In this document: piece after piece, positions 41,157 through 52,179 of the stretch | How the letters are laid out: each line of letters starts with the position of its first letter | How positions within the stretch are numbered: position 1 is the stretch's first letter | DNA from: Pseudacidovorax intermedius | GTDB taxonomy: Bacteria; Pseudomonadota; Gammaproteobacteria; Burkholderiales; Burkholderiaceae_C | Length of the DNA stretch: 53,793 bases | Direction of reading: 5' to 3' | Assembly (NCBI RefSeq): GCF_001476815.1 | Contig: NZ_LDSL01000043.1 | Span: 1-53,793 of the forward strand | The notes under the pieces: generated by a model | Told to the model about the DNA's origin: nothing | The model's input: only the letters and a program-made list of their open reading frames with translations | Databases searched by the model: none | Translations under genes and position numbers: made by a program

Positions 41157-42302
41157 ATGGCCTCGCCGCTGCTTCGTCCCCTCGCCCTGCTGGCCGCCTC
41201 GGCCTTCGCCGTCGGCGCCTTCGCCGCCGACCTCAAGGTGGGCGTCATCAGCTCGCTGTCCGGCCCGGTGTCGGCGCTGGGCATTCCCTACGAGAAGGGC
41301 ATCCGCGCCGCCCATGCGCAGATGCCGACCATCGCCGGCCGCAAGGTCGAGCTGATCGTGCTGGACGATGCCTCCGACCCCACCACCGCCGGCCGCAACG
41401 CCCGCAAGCTGGCCACCGAGGACAAGGTGGACGTCCTCATCGGCACTTCGGGCGTGCCCGGCGCCATGGCCATCGCCGCCGTGGCCCGCGAGCTGAACGT
41501 GCCGCTGATCTCGCCCACGCCGGTGTCGCTGCCGGGTGCCGAGAACGGATGGACCGTCTCGGTATCGCAGCCCTTCGAGCTGATGGTCGCCGCCGTGGTC
41601 GACAAGATGAAGGCGGCGGGTGTGAAGACGGTGGCCTTCATCGGCTTCTCCGACGCGCTGGGAGACCTGGCCTACGACTCGCTGGTCAAGAGCGCCGATG
41701 CCGCCGGCATCAAGGTGGTGGCCAACGAGCGCTATGCGCGCGCCGACAGCTCGGTGGCCGGCCAGGTGCTCAAGATCGTCGCCCAACGGCCCGACGCGGT
41801 GTTCGCCGGCAACTCGGGCACGCCCGGCGCCTTGCCCTACCTGGCGCTGGCCGAGCGCAACTACAAGGGCCGCATCTACGGCACGCACGGCCTGATCAAT
41901 GCCGACTTCGTGCGCGTGGGCGGCAAGTCCATCGAGGGCCTGGAAGTGCCCAGCGGCCCGGTGCTGGTGGCCGAGCAGCTGCCGACCGACAACCCGATCC
42001 GCAAGGTGTCGATGGACTTCCGCGCCGCCTACCAGAAGGCCAACGGCGCGCCGCCGGTCGATGCCTTCTCGTCGTACACCTACGACGCCTACCTGCTGCT
42101 GGCCAATGCCGCGGCACGCGCCAAGGGCGAGCCGGGCACGCCGGCCTACCGCCAGTCGCTCAAGGACGCCATCGTCGCCACCCGCGAGCTGGTGGGCACG
42201 CACGGCATCTACAACTTCACGCCCGACAGCCGCTACGGCTCGGACAAGCGCGCGGTGGTGATCGTGCGGATGGAAAAGGGCCAGTGGAAGCTGGTGCCCT
42301 GA
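41157..42302 (+). CDS. branched-chain-type (LivK) ABC substrate-binding protein 2
   Basis: A 381-residue Peripla_BP_6 protein with a signal peptide ending AFA-ADLKVG and core LIGTSGVPGAMAIAAVARELN. It is clearly paralogous to the proteins at 39827 and 44167 (shared GIPYEKGI, GFSDALGDLAYDSLVKSA, NERYARADSSVAGQVLKIVA, GTPGALPYLALAERNYKG). It occupies the second binding-protein position of the locus and so may correspond to IadK2 of Variovorax; that is inference from order only. It delivers ligand to the LivH/LivMG/LivF transporter. Confidence 0.9.
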   Translation: MASPLLRPLALLAASAFAVGAFAADLKVGVISSLSGPVSALGIPYEKGIRAAHAQMPTIAGRKVELIVLDDASDPTTAGRNARKLATEDKVDVLIGTSGVPGAMAIAAVARELNVPLISPTPVSLPGAENGWTVSVSQPFELMVAAVVDKMKAAGVKTVAFIGFSDALGDLAYDSLVKSADAAGIKVVANERYARADSSVAGQVLKIVAQRPDAVFAGNSGTPGALPYLALAERNYKGRIYGTHGLINADFVRVGGKSIEGLEVPSGPVLVAEQLPTDNPIRKVSMDFRAAYQKANGAPPVDAFSSYTYDAYLLLANAAARAKGEPGTPAYRQSLKDAIVATRELVGTHGIYNFTPDSRYGSDKRAVVIVRMEKGQWKLVP

Positions 42303-42341
42303 TCGCCGGATCGACGTGACCCGCAGCACCCCCGGCCCGCG

Positions 42342-43658
42342 ATGAACACCCGCTACCGCGATGACCCCGCCGCCATCCAGGCCCTGGTGCAGGACCGGCG
42401 CGTGCACCGCGACCTGTACCTGAGCCAGGAACTCTTCGCGCTGGAGCAGGAGCGCTTCTTCGCCCGCACCTGGCAGTTCGCGGGCCACGCGAGCGAGGTG
42501 CCCGCGGCGGGCGACTACTGCACGCGCGAGATCGCCGGCCGGCCGCTCCTGATGGTGCGGCAGGCCGACGGCGGCGTGGGCGTCTTCTACAACCGCTGCG
42601 CCCACAAGGGCGCGCAGCTGGTGACCGAGGAACACGGCAACACCGGCCGCTTCTTCCGCTGCCCCTACCACGCGTGGACCTACAAGCTGGACGGTGCGCC
42701 GCTGGCCCTGCCGCTCAAGGCCGGCTACGAGGGCACCGGCCTGGCGCAGTGCGAGTCGGGCCAGGGGCTGCAGCCGGTGGCCGGCGTGGCCACGTACCGC
42801 GACTTCGTCTTCGTGCGCCTGGCCAAGGACGGGCCGGCCTTCGAGGACTACTTCGGCGGCATCCTGCAGGTGATCGACAACATGGTCGACCGCTCGTCCG
42901 AGCGGCGGCTGACGGTGGCCGGCGGCGTGCTGCGCAACGTCATCCACTGCAACTGGAAGATGTACCTGGAGAACATCAACGACACGGTGCATCCCATGTC
43001 CACCCACGAGTCGGCCACGCAGGCGGCCGGCGCGCTGTGGAAGGACCAGCCGGCCGATGCGCCCAAGCCCATGGCCATGGAGCAGATCCTGCCCTTCGGC
43101 TCGGGCTACGACTTCTTCGACCGCATGGGCGGGCGCGTGTACCCCAACGGCCACAGCGTGCTGGGCACGCGCTTCAGCATCCATTCCAGCTACGCGCAGC
43201 TGCAGGACTACGAGGACGCGCTGCGCAGCGCCCTGGGCGAGGAGCGCGCCAACGACGTGCTGCAGCGCTCGCCGCAGAACGCGGTGCTCTTTCCCAGCCT
43301 GTCGCTCAAGGGCTCGCCGCAGGCCATCCGCGTGATCCGGCCGCTGGCGGCCGACCGCACGCTGGTGGAGGCCTGGAGCTTCCGCGCCGAGGGCGCGCCC
43401 GATCTGCTGCTGCAGCGGTCGATGAACTACAACCGCCTGGTCTTCTCGCCCATGTCGGTGGTGGCCCATGACGACGTGCACCTGTTCGAGAGCATGCAGC
43501 AGGGGCTGCGCGGCGAGGGCAACGAATGGGTCAGCCTGCATCGCGGCTTCTCGGAAGGCGAACGCAGCGACGTCGTGGAAGAGACCAGCGGCACCGACGA
43601 GCGCCTCCTGCGCAACCAGTTCCGCGCCTGGGCGAAGTGGATGGGGGCGGGCGCATGA
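42342..43658 (+). CDS. second Rieske oxygenase alpha subunit of the locus
   Basis: A 438-residue large subunit, paralogue of IadD along its whole length (both begin TRYRD-P-AI-ALVQ and share the KDQPADAPKPMA segment style). Rieske ligands are C86-x-H88 and C107-x2-H110; the iron site is N-I-N-D214-T-V-H217-P-M-S-T-H222. No reductase gene accompanies it, so IadC probably serves both. I infer it either hydroxylates 2-oxindole-3-acetate at C3 to the dioxindole or handles another auxin. Start at 42342 is 39 bp after SBP2. Confidence 0.9.
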   Translation: MNTRYRDDPAAIQALVQDRRVHRDLYLSQELFALEQERFFARTWQFAGHASEVPAAGDYCTREIAGRPLLMVRQADGGVGVFYNRCAHKGAQLVTEEHGNTGRFFRCPYHAWTYKLDGAPLALPLKAGYEGTGLAQCESGQGLQPVAGVATYRDFVFVRLAKDGPAFEDYFGGILQVIDNMVDRSSERRLTVAGGVLRNVIHCNWKMYLENINDTVHPMSTHESATQAAGALWKDQPADAPKPMAMEQILPFGSGYDFFDRMGGRVYPNGHSVLGTRFSIHSSYAQLQDYEDALRSALGEERANDVLQRSPQNAVLFPSLSLKGSPQAIRVIRPLAADRTLVEAWSFRAEGAPDLLLQRSMNYNRLVFSPMSVVAHDDVHLFESMQQGLRGEGNEWVSLHRGFSEGERSDVVEETSGTDERLLRNQFRAWAKWMGAGA

Positions 43659-44134
43659 CGCTTTCTGCGGAGGACTTCGTCGTCCACGAGGCCGAGCTGA
43701 TCGACGACCGTCGCTGGGACGACTGGCTCGCCCTGTTCGCCCCGGACGGCCGCTACTGGATCCCGTTGCAGGGCGCAGCGCAGGCCGATGCCGACAGCCA
43801 CAACGCGCTCGCGCTGGAAGACCGCCTGCTGCTCGAGCTGCGCGTCAAGCGCCTGCACAGCCCGCGCGCCCACTCCCAGCATCCGGCCAGCCGCTGCCAG
43901 CATGTGCTGCAGGCCCCCCGGCGTCTGCCCGCCGCAGCAGAGGGCGGCGACACGGTCCGCCTGCGCACCGCCTTCCTCTACGTCGAATCGCGCGGCCCGC
44001 AGCAGGTGCTGCTGGCGGGCCACTGCGTCCACACCCTCGTGCCCGGCGGGCCGCTCGGCTGGCTGATCCGCGAGAAGCGGGTCAACCTGCTCGACGCGGG
44101 CCAGCCGCTGCCGGCCATCCAGTTGTTCGTCTAG
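43655..44134 (+). CDS. second Rieske oxygenase beta subunit of the locus
   Basis: A 159-residue NTF2-like small subunit (FVVHEAELIDDRRWDDWLALFAPDGRYWIPL, then SPRAHSQHPASRCQHVLQ), paralogue of IadE. Its start overlaps the alpha-subunit stop (ATGA), the same coupling as in the first pair, so the two-gene unit was probably duplicated as a block. Thirty-two bp separate it from the third binding-protein gene. Confidence 0.9.
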   Translation: MTLSAEDFVVHEAELIDDRRWDDWLALFAPDGRYWIPLQGAAQADADSHNALALEDRLLLELRVKRLHSPRAHSQHPASRCQHVLQAPRRLPAAAEGGDTVRLRTAFLYVESRGPQQVLLAGHCVHTLVPGGPLGWLIREKRVNLLDAGQPLPAIQLFV

Positions 44135-44166
44135 TCCTTGTCTTTTCCTCCAACCAGGAGTTCCCC

Positions 44167-45336
44167 ATGAAGAAGATGCTGATGTCCCTCGGCCGTGGCG
44201 CGGTGGCTGCCGTCGCGCTGGCCGCGGTCGCGGTGGCGGCCCAGGCGGCCGACCTCAAGGTCGGCCTGAGCGTGTCGCTCTCCGGCCCGAACTCCTCCAT
44301 CGGCGTGCCCTATGCCAAGGGCATGCAGGCCGCGCTGGCCTACAAGGGCGAGATCGCCGGTCGCAAGGTGCAGCTCATCGTGGTCGACGACGGCTCCGAT
44401 CCGACCGCGGCTGGCCGCAACGCCCGCAAGCTCGTGGAGGAGGACAAGGTCGACGTGCTGATGGGCACCTCGGGCGTGCCGGCCGCCATCGCCATGGCCC
44501 AGGTGGGCCGCGATGCCAAGGTGCCCATGGTCGGCCTCACGCCGCTGCTGCTGAACCCGGCGGACAACGCCTGGGTCATGACCGTGGCCCAGCCCACCCA
44601 GCTCATGATCGACGCCGTGGTGGAGCGCATGAAGAAGGACGGCGTGCGCACTGTGGGCTACATCGGCTTCTCCGACGCCTGGGGCGACCTGGTCTACAAC
44701 GCGCTCATCAAGGCCGCGCCCGGCGCCGGCATCCAGGTGCTGGGCAACGAGCGCTATGCCCGCTCCGACCAGTCCGTCACCGGCCAGGTGCTCAAGCTGC
44801 TCGCCATGCGGCCCGATGCGGTGATGACCGGCGGTGCCGGCACGCCCGGCGCCTTGCCCTTCCTGGCCCTGGCCGAGCGCGGCTTCAAGGGCAAGGTCTA
44901 TGGGCAGCATGGCCTGATCAACCCCGACTTCGTGCGCGTGGTGGGCGCGGCCGGGCAGGGCGCGCTGATGTCCACCGGGCCCGTCATCGTGGCCGAGCAG
45001 TTGCCGGCCGACCACCCGACCCGCAAGATGGGCCTGGCCTTCCGCGAGATCTACCAGAAGGTCAACAACGCACCCACCAGCGATGCCTTCTCGGCCTATT
45101 CCTTCGATGGCTGGCTGGTGTTCGCCGATGCCGCCCAGCGCGTGCTGGCCGCGGGCAAGGCCGAACCCGGCACGCCCGAATTCCGCCAGGCCCTGCGCGA
45201 CGCCATCTTCAGCACCCGCGAGGTGGTGGGCACGCACGGCGTCTACAACTTCAAGCCCGGCGACCTGTACGGCGTGGACGAGCGCGCCCGCGTCATCGTC
45301 ACGCTGGACAAGGGCCAGTGGAAGCTGGCGCCCTGA
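44167..45336 (+). CDS. branched-chain-type (LivK) ABC substrate-binding protein 3
   Basis: A 389-residue Peripla_BP_6 protein with signal peptide ending AQA-ADLKVG. It shares the same family blocks as SBP1 and SBP2 (GVPYAKGMQAALAYKGEI, LMGTSGVPAAIAMAQVGRD, YIGFSDAWGDLVYNALIKAA) but is the most divergent at ligand-contact regions (LLLNPADNAWVMTVAQPTQL in place of the ANLAGEEGAW/VSLPGAENGW segments). CAGGAG lies upstream of the ATG. It precedes the permease genes by 68 bp and may extend the transporter to another indolic or aromatic acid. Confidence 0.9.
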   Translation: MKKMLMSLGRGAVAAVALAAVAVAAQAADLKVGLSVSLSGPNSSIGVPYAKGMQAALAYKGEIAGRKVQLIVVDDGSDPTAAGRNARKLVEEDKVDVLMGTSGVPAAIAMAQVGRDAKVPMVGLTPLLLNPADNAWVMTVAQPTQLMIDAVVERMKKDGVRTVGYIGFSDAWGDLVYNALIKAAPGAGIQVLGNERYARSDQSVTGQVLKLLAMRPDAVMTGGAGTPGALPFLALAERGFKGKVYGQHGLINPDFVRVVGAAGQGALMSTGPVIVAEQLPADHPTRKMGLAFREIYQKVNNAPTSDAFSAYSFDGWLVFADAAQRVLAAGKAEPGTPEFRQALRDAIFSTREVVGTHGVYNFKPGDLYGVDERARVIVTLDKGQWKLAP

Positions 45337-45404
45337 CCCGCTGACGCGAAGGGAGCGCAACGCATGACAACGACGGCAATGACGACACAAAGGACTCCAC
45401 GACC

Positions 45405-46456
45405 ATGACCTGGGACGTCGCCCTCATCCTGGGCATCGACGGCTTGGCCAACGGCGCCATCTACCTGCTGGCCGGGCTCGGCCTGGTGCTGATCTTCTCG
45501 GTCACGCGGGTGGTGTTCGTGCCCTTCGGCGACATCGCGGCCTTCGCCGCGCTGACGCTGGCGGCCTTCGAGACCGGCAAGCTGCCGCCCACCATCGGCA
45601 TGGTGATCTTCCTGGCCGCGCTGGCGCTGCTCACCGAGGTGGGCAGCCTGCTGCGCAAGGGCGAGGCCCGGCGCATTCCGAAGGCGCTGCTGCTGTGGGG
45701 TGTGCTGCCGCTGGTGCCCTGCGCCATCGCCTGGGCCGCGGCGCGCGCCGGCGTGCCGGTGGCGCTGCAGATCGTGGCCTCGGTGCTGCTGGTGGTGCCG
45801 GTGGCACCGCTGCTGGCGCGGGTGGTCTTCCAGCCCATTGCCGATGCCTCGGGGCTGGTGCTGCTGATCGTGTCGCTGGCGCTGCACTTCCTGCTGTCGG
45901 GCCTGGGCCTGCTGTTCTTCGGGCCCGAGGGCTCGCGCACCAGCGCGCTGACCTCGGCCTCGCTGACGCTGGGCGACGGCTTCACCGTCAGCGGCCAGGT
46001 GGTGCTGATGGTGAGCGCGGCCATCGTGCTGAGCGGCCTGTTCTTCCTGGTGTTCGAGCGCACCGTCACCGGCAAGGCGCTGCGCGCCACGGCGGTGAAC
46101 CGGGTAGGCGCGCGGCTCGTGGGCATCCGGCCGGCGCGCACCGCGCTGCTGGCCTACGGCTGCGCCTCGCTGCTGGCGGGGCTGATCGGCGTGCTGATCG
46201 CGCCGGTCACCACCATGTACTACGACTCGGGCTTCATCATCGGCCTCAAGGCCTTCGTGGCGGCCATCATCGGCGGGCTGGTGAGCTACCCGGTCACGGC
46301 CATCGGCGCGCTGGCCGTGGGCATCATCGAAAGCTTCGCCTCCTTCTGGAGCGGAGCGCTCAAGGACGTGATCGTGTTCAGCCTGCTGATCCCGGTGCTG
46401 ATGGCGCGCTCGTACATGGCGCGCCACCACGAGGAAGAAGCCGAGGAGATCGACCA

Positions 46457-46460
<4 letters not shown>
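45405..46460 (+). CDS. livH: LivH-type ABC permease
   Basis: A 351-residue inner-membrane permease of the LivH/BPD_transp_2 family, longer than the usual 290-310. It begins with the family opening DGLANGAIYLLAGLGLVLIFSVTRVVFVPFGDIAAFAALT and contains the EAA-like loop TVTGKALRATAVNRVGARLVGIRPAR. Extra residues lie between the first helices (about 55-100). Its stop overlaps the LivM-LivG start (ATGA). With LivM and LivF it forms the channel fed by the three binding proteins; auxin uptake is the inferred role. Confidence 0.93.
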
Positions 46461-48240
<1,780 letters not shown>

Positions 48241-48244
<4 letters not shown>

Positions 48245-48978
48245 GCACGACGCCCATGCTGGAGATTGCCGACCTGCACGTCGGCTACGGCCAGGTCGAG
48301 GCGGTGCGCGGCGTGTCGCTCACGCTGCAGCCGGGGCAGATCATCTCGGTCATCGGCCCCAATGGCGCGGGCAAGACCACGCTGCTGGCCGCGGCCATGG
48401 GCCTGCTGCCGTCGCGCGGCACGCTGCGCTTCGAGGGCGAGGACCTGTCGGGCCTGGACGTGGAGGCGCGCGTGGAGCGTGGCCTGTGCCTGGTGCCCGA
48501 GAAGCGCGAGCTCTTCGGCGAACTCACGGTGCTGGACAACCTGCGCCTGGGCGCCTATTCGCGCCGCCTGCGTTCCGACGCGCTGCGCCAGCGGCTGGAC
48601 GGCGTGTATGCGCGCTTTCCGCGCCTGGCCGAGCGCCGGGGCCAGCGGGCCGACACGCTCTCCGGCGGCGAGCGGCAGATGCTCGCGGTGGGCCGCGCGC
48701 TGATGTCCGCGCCGCGCCTCCTGATGCTGGACGAGCCCAGCCTGGGCCTGGCGCCGCTGATCGTGCAGGAGATTCTGTCCATCGTGCGCCAGCTGCGGGA
48801 GGACGGGGTGTCCATCCTGCTGGTGGAGCAGAACGCCCGCGCCGCGCTGGAAAGCTCGGACTACGGCTACGTGCTGGAGACGGGCGAGGTGGCGCTGTCC
48901 GGCGACTCCGCAGCCCTGGCCGACGACGAGCGCGTGCGCGCGACCTACCTGGGCGGCGGCACGCATGACGACGACTGA
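48241..48978 (+). CDS. livF: LivF-type ABC ATPase
   Basis: A 245-residue ATPase of the LivF family: [16 protein letters not shown] (Walker A), [23 protein letters not shown], intact [15 protein letters not shown], Walker [14 protein letters not shown], and [27 protein letters not shown]. It pairs with the LivG half of the preceding fusion. It starts in the stop of that gene (4-bp overlap) and its own 3' end overlaps the next gene's start by 14 bp. Confidence 0.94.
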
Positions 48979-50578
48979 CGCTGCTGACCCGCCGCTGCTG
49001 CCCGTGCCGCAGCGCACGCTGCCGCAGATGCTGCGGCGGCAAGCCCAGTGCTTCGGCGATGCGCCGGCCGTGCGCCTGGGCGACCAGCGCTGGCGCCATG
49101 CCGAGCTGCCCCGCCGCGCAGCGGCCCGCGCCGGCGCGCTGCAGGTCGCCGGCGTGGCACGCGGCGACCGCGTCGCCATCCTGGCGGGCAACCGGCCGCA
49201 GTTCCTCGACGCCTTCATCGGCTGCGGCTGGATAGGCGCGGTGGCGGTGCCCATCAACACCGCCTCGATGGGGCCGCAGATCGAGTACTTCCTCGCCAAC
49301 AGCCAGGCCGCGCTGCTGGTCATCGAGGCGCAGTACCTCGACCGGCTGGCCACGGCCGACCTGGGGCGCACGGCGCTCCGGCGCATCTGGGTGCTGGAAG
49401 GCGAAGGCGCCACGGTGCCGGCATCCGTGGCGGGTGTGGCGGTCGAGGCCTGGCCGTCCGAAGGCGACGAAGCCGCGCCCGCCGAGGTCGGCCCGGCCGA
49501 CACGCTCGCCATCCTCTACACCTCGGGCACCACCGGCCCCTCGAAAGGCGTGCTGTGCCCGCATGCGCAGTACTACTGGTGGGGCGTCAACAGCCTGCGC
49601 GTGCTGGGCGTGCGCGCCGACGACGTGCTGTGCACCACGCTGCCGCTGTTCCACATCAATGCCCTCAACACCTTTGCCCAGGCCTGCCTGTCGGGCGCCG
49701 AGGCGGTGTTCGAGGGCCGCTTCTCGGCCTCGGGCTTCTGGCCGTCCATGCAGGCCTGCGGCGCCACCGTGGTCTACCTGCTGGGCGCCATGGTGCCGAT
49801 CCTGCTCGCGCAGCCGGAAGGCGCCGCCGAACGCGAGCACCGCGTGCGCATCGGCCTGGGCCCGGGTGTGCCGGGCGCCGCGGGCGAAGCGTTCGCGGCC
49901 CGCACCGGCGTGCGCCTGCTCGAAGGCTATGGCTCCACCGAGACCAACTTCGTCATCGCCACTGCGCCCGATTCGCCGCGCGGCGGCGTCATGGGCTGGG
50001 TGCTGCCCGGCTTCGAGGCCCGCGTGGCCGACGAGCACGATGCCGAACTGCCCGACGGCCAGGCCGGCGAGCTGCTGCTGCGCGCCCACGAGCCGCATGC
50101 CTTCGCCAGCGGCTACTTCCAGATGCCCGACAAGACCGTCGAGGCCTGGCGCAACCTGTGGTTCCACACCGGCGACCGCGTGGTGCGCGAGGCCGACGGC
50201 GCCCTGCGCTTCGTGGACCGCATCAAGGACGCGATCCGCCGCCGCGGCGAGAACATCTCGTCCTTCGAGGTGGAGCAGGTGCTGCAGAGCCATCCCGCCG
50301 TGGCGACCGTGGCCGTGTACCCGGTGCGTTCCGAGCTGGCCGAGGACGAGGTGATGGCCGCGCTGATCCTGCGCGAGGGCCAGGCGCCGGCGCCGCAGGA
50401 ACTGGCCGCCTGGTGCGAGGCGCGCCTGCCGTACTTCGCCGTGCCGCGCTGGTTCGACATCGTCGATGACCTGCCGCGCACCGAGAACGGCAAGGTGCAG
50501 AAATACAAGCTGCGGGAGCGCGGCGTGACGCCCACCGCCTGGGAGCGCCCGCCGCAGCCCCGCGCCCGCCGGGCCTGA
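48965..50578 (+). CDS. AMP-forming acyl/aryl-CoA ligase (second of the locus)
   Basis: A 537-residue ANL enzyme of the crotonobetaine/carnitine-CoA-ligase-like branch. Motifs: [65 protein letters not shown], and A10 lysine in [14 protein letters not shown]. It differs enough from the ligase at 33788 to have its own substrate; anthranilate or a second auxin-type acid would be reasonable. The ATG at 48965 overlaps livF by 14 bp. Confidence 0.87.
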   Translation: MTTTDAADPPLLPVPQRTLPQMLRRQAQCFGDAPAVRLGDQRWRHAELPRRAAARAGALQVAGVARGDRVAILAGNRPQFLDAFIGCGWIGAVAVPINTASMGPQIEYFLANSQAALLVIEAQYLDRLATADLGRTALRRIWVLEGEGATVPASVAGVAVEAWPSEGDEAAPAEVGPADTLAILYTSGTTGPSKGVLCPHAQYYWWGVNSLRVLGVRADDVLCTTLPLFHINALNTFAQACLSGAEAVFEGRFSASGFWPSMQACGATVVYLLGAMVPILLAQPEGAAEREHRVRIGLGPGVPGAAGEAFAARTGVRLLEGYGSTETNFVIATAPDSPRGGVMGWVLPGFEARVADEHDAELPDGQAGELLLRAHEPHAFASGYFQMPDKTVEAWRNLWFHTGDRVVREADGALRFVDRIKDAIRRRGENISSFEVEQVLQSHPAVATVAVYPVRSELAEDEVMAALILREGQAPAPQELAAWCEARLPYFAVPRWFDIVDDLPRTENGKVQKYKLRERGVTPTAWERPPQPRARRA

Positions 50579-50585
50579 ATCGGCC

Positions 50586-51374
50586 ATGTCCGCCGCCCCT
50601 GCCGCCGTTCCCTCCATCGCCGCCGCCCCGGTGCTGGCCGGCCGCGTGGCCCTGGTCACCGGCGCGGCCCAGGGCCTGGGCCTGGCCATCGCGCGGGCCC
50701 TGGGCGAGGCCGGCGCCCGGCTGGTGCTGGCCGATGCCCAGCCCGCCGTGCAGGCGGTGGCAGCGGCCTTCACCGCCGACGGCCTGCCGGCCAGCGCCGT
50801 GGTCGCGGACGTCGCCACCGAGGACGGCTGGCAGCGCATGCTGCAGGCCGGCTGCGCGGCGCACGGCTTCATCGACGTGCTGGTCAACAACGCCGCGCGC
50901 ACGCCCACCGCCGGCCCCTGGGACATCGCCATGGCGGAATGGGACGAGGTTATGGCCGTCAACCTGCGCGGCTGCTTCCTCGGCTGCCGCACGCTGGGCG
51001 CGCACATGCGCGCGCGGGGGCAGGGCGGGCGCATCCTCAACCTGGGCTCGCTGGCCGGCCAGCAGGCGAGTGCGGCGACGGGGCTGCACTACGCGGCCTC
51101 CAAGGCCGGCATCCTGGCGCTCACGCGCGGCTTCGCCACCGAGCTGGCGCCCGATCGCATCACCGTCAATGCCCTGGCGCCGGCCGCCATCCGCAGCCCG
51201 GCGCTCGACGGCCTGCCCGCCGCGCGGCAGGCGGCGCTGCGCGCCGCCATCCCGCTCGGCCGCTTCGGCGAGCCCGCCGAGGTGGCGGGCGCGGCCGTCT
51301 TCCTGGCCTCGGACGCTGGCGCCTTCATCACCGGCGCCACGCTGGACGTCAACGGCGGGAGGCTCATGCGATGA
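50586..51374 (+). CDS. short-chain dehydrogenase/reductase
   Basis: A 262-residue classical SDR with VTGAAQGLGLAIARALGEAGA, NNAA, catalytic Ser (NLGSLAGQQAS) and YAASK intact, and the GRFGEPAEVAGAAVFLASD C-terminal block of FabG-like enzymes. It starts 7 bp after the ligase gene. The substrate is unknown; it is a second candidate partner for the inactive SDR half of the DUF35 fusion. Confidence 0.88.
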   Translation: MSAAPAAVPSIAAAPVLAGRVALVTGAAQGLGLAIARALGEAGARLVLADAQPAVQAVAAAFTADGLPASAVVADVATEDGWQRMLQAGCAAHGFIDVLVNNAARTPTAGPWDIAMAEWDEVMAVNLRGCFLGCRTLGAHMRARGQGGRILNLGSLAGQQASAATGLHYAASKAGILALTRGFATELAPDRITVNALAPAAIRSPALDGLPAARQAALRAAIPLGRFGEPAEVAGAAVFLASDAGAFITGATLDVNGGRLMR

Positions 51375-51466
51375 GCGCCGAGCCCCTCCCGCCGGCCGGC
51401 GCCGCCCCCGGCTATGCTCGCCCGACCCGAGAACGAACGGCAGCGTCCCAGAGAGAAGAGAACAGG

Positions 51467-52057
51467 ATGGCCACCCATTCCAAGCATTTCCGCATCGTCC
51501 AGTCCCTGGGCGAGGAACACATCGGCCTGGAAGCCCGCGCCCAGGCCGACGACCACCTGGACACCAAGATCTGGCTGCGCCTGCTGGCCTGCAGCACGCA
51601 GATCGAGCAGCAGATCCGCCAGCAGCTGCGCACCCGCTTCGGCACCACGCTGCCGCGCTTCGACTACCTGGCCCAGCTGGACCGCTATCCCGAGGGCCTG
51701 CGCATGAACGTGCTCTCGCGCTACCTCATGGTGACGGGCGGCAACGTCACCGGCCTCACGGACCAGCTGGTCAAGGAGGGGCTGGTGGAGCGCATCGACG
51801 ACCCGGAGGACCGGCGCTCCTGGCGCGTGTGCCTCACCGACAAGGGCCGCACCGAATTCGCGGCCATGGCGGCCGAGCACGAGAAATGGCTGATCGACAT
51901 GTTCAGCGGCCTGCCCGCCGGCAGCAAGGAGGCGCTGTACGAGCACCTGGGCCGGCTGCGGGTGCACCTGGTGCAGCGGCCCGCCGCTGCGGCTGTCGCC
52001 GCCGATGCCGCGCCGGCCGTGGACAGGCGCGCGCCGCGCAAGGCCCGCAGCCGCTGA
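51467..52057 (+). CDS. MarR-family regulator closing the iad locus (second)
   Basis: A 196-residue regulator with a longer N-terminal part than the first MarR. The winged helix is PRFDYLAQLDRYPEGLRMNVLSRYLMVTGGNVTGLTDQLVKEGLVERIDDPEDRRSWRVCLTDKG; a basic Ala/Pro tail ends the protein. The ATG at 51467 is preferred; one at 51371, overlapping the SDR stop (ATGA), would add 32 residues and give translational coupling. It is co-directional with the operon, so it would be autoregulated with it. Variovorax iad loci are known to carry two MarR regulators. Confidence 0.9.
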   Translation: MATHSKHFRIVQSLGEEHIGLEARAQADDHLDTKIWLRLLACSTQIEQQIRQQLRTRFGTTLPRFDYLAQLDRYPEGLRMNVLSRYLMVTGGNVTGLTDQLVKEGLVERIDDPEDRRSWRVCLTDKGRTEFAAMAAEHEKWLIDMFSGLPAGSKEALYEHLGRLRVHLVQRPAAAAVAADAAPAVDRRAPRKARSR

Positions 52058-52179
52058 GCGACCCTCTGCCACCGTCAGCCGGACGCAGCGCCGCCTGACG
52101 CGCCGGGCCCGCCGGCCGTGCTAGGTTGCCGCGTCGCCGCTCGCCGGCCTGCTGCTGCCGCCCCGCGCGGCCCCTTGCT

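Noticed and set aside
41079-43541. 820-codon minus-strand ORF
   Set aside because: It is antisense to the second binding protein and second Rieske alpha subunit, both with intact motifs.
42342-43658. Possibility that the second Rieske pair is anthranilate dioxygenase
   Set aside because: Its full-length similarity to IadD and the shared N-terminal block indicate an iadD paralogue; no AntC-type reductase is adjacent. I could not exclude it without a search, so function is left open.
43468-44166. N-terminal extension of the third binding-protein frame
   Set aside because: The frame is open back to 43468 but overlaps the Rieske genes; the signal peptide and ribosome site fix the start at 44167.
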